This document shows positions 63,976-64,000 of a stretch of 64,000 nt of DNA, in pieces. A program made the position numbers and the translations under genes. The notes below the pieces were generated by a model, which worked only from the letters and a program-made list of their open reading frames with translations, had not been told where the DNA came from and searched no databases. Location of the stretch: assembly GCF_038502225.1 (NCBI RefSeq), contig NC_091298.1, positions 29,555,795-29,619,794 on the forward strand, read 5' to 3'. The stretch comes from Cherax quadricarinatus. Taxonomy: Eukaryota > Arthropoda > Malacostraca > Decapoda > Parastacidae. Position 1 is the first letter of the stretch. The number at the start of each line of letters is the position of its first letter.

Positions 63976-64000
63976 CTCTCTTTTTCTTTCTCTCTTTCTC
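63941..64000. repeat. (CT)n microsatellite
   Basis: CTCTCTCTCTCTCTCT run, then TTTCTCTC variants to the window edge. Confidence 0.95.

Overview
The window is eukaryotic, gene-poor and repeat-dominated. I find no convincing host protein-coding gene, rRNA or tRNA gene. The density of microsatellites and minisatellites, the CCTAA (TTAGG-complement) block, tRNA-derived SINEs, and decayed LINEs and Penelope-like elements (PLEs) suggest an arthropod, most likely a decapod crustacean such as a crayfish, crab or shrimp. That placement rests on memory of such genomes, not on a search.

Layout. 1-1145: LINE remnants, one split by a minus-strand LINE 3' end with a GT-rich microsatellite. 1383-9470: PLE territory, with inverted terminal segments carrying hammerhead-like hairpins, a minus PLE (about 3010-4520), a plus PLE (about 4700-6090), further terminal segments (6190-7040) and a minus PLE GIY-YIG piece (8520-9470). 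7445-15402: a series of minisatellites (35, ~30, 26, 46 and 28 bp units), a CCTAA block, a LINE fragment and a (CAG)n(CCG)n tract. 15430-29215: SINEs, LINE fragments, a 1048-bp solo LTR with 5-bp target duplications, a polypurine tract, a 24-bp array split by a 283-bp LTR-like insertion, an orphan ORF1-like gag with zinc knuckles, a 35-bp array, and a nearly full-length but frameshifted LINE holding a 380-bp insertion.

29003-48974 is dominated by a 25-bp, very G-rich minisatellite (about 17 kb). A 5579-bp segment (LINE tail, SINE and part of the array) is tandemly duplicated. The distal part has a higher-order repeat of about 3.2-3.3 kb, and each copy ends in a homogeneous block of a TTTAGGG-containing variant. 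After 48975 come a (TG)(CG)(CA) Z-DNA-type tract, a 23/19-bp array open in several frames, two convergent PLE remnants (51640-53560), more PLE terminal pieces, another PLE GIY-YIG (about 56430-57060), a LINE 3' end, a 26-bp array and three further LINE remnants. The best preserved of these is a minus-strand reverse transcriptase of 388 codons at 60768-61934, split from its own 3' tail by a 296-bp LTR-like insertion.

The elements do not form a functional system. They form a layered record of insertions in which one copy often supplies the empty-site reference for another. The most informative signals are the nested insertions with visible target duplications, the recurrent stem-GAAAC hammerhead-like motifs at PLE termini, the (CA)n tracts directly before three differently truncated LINE copies, and the higher-order 25-bp satellite.
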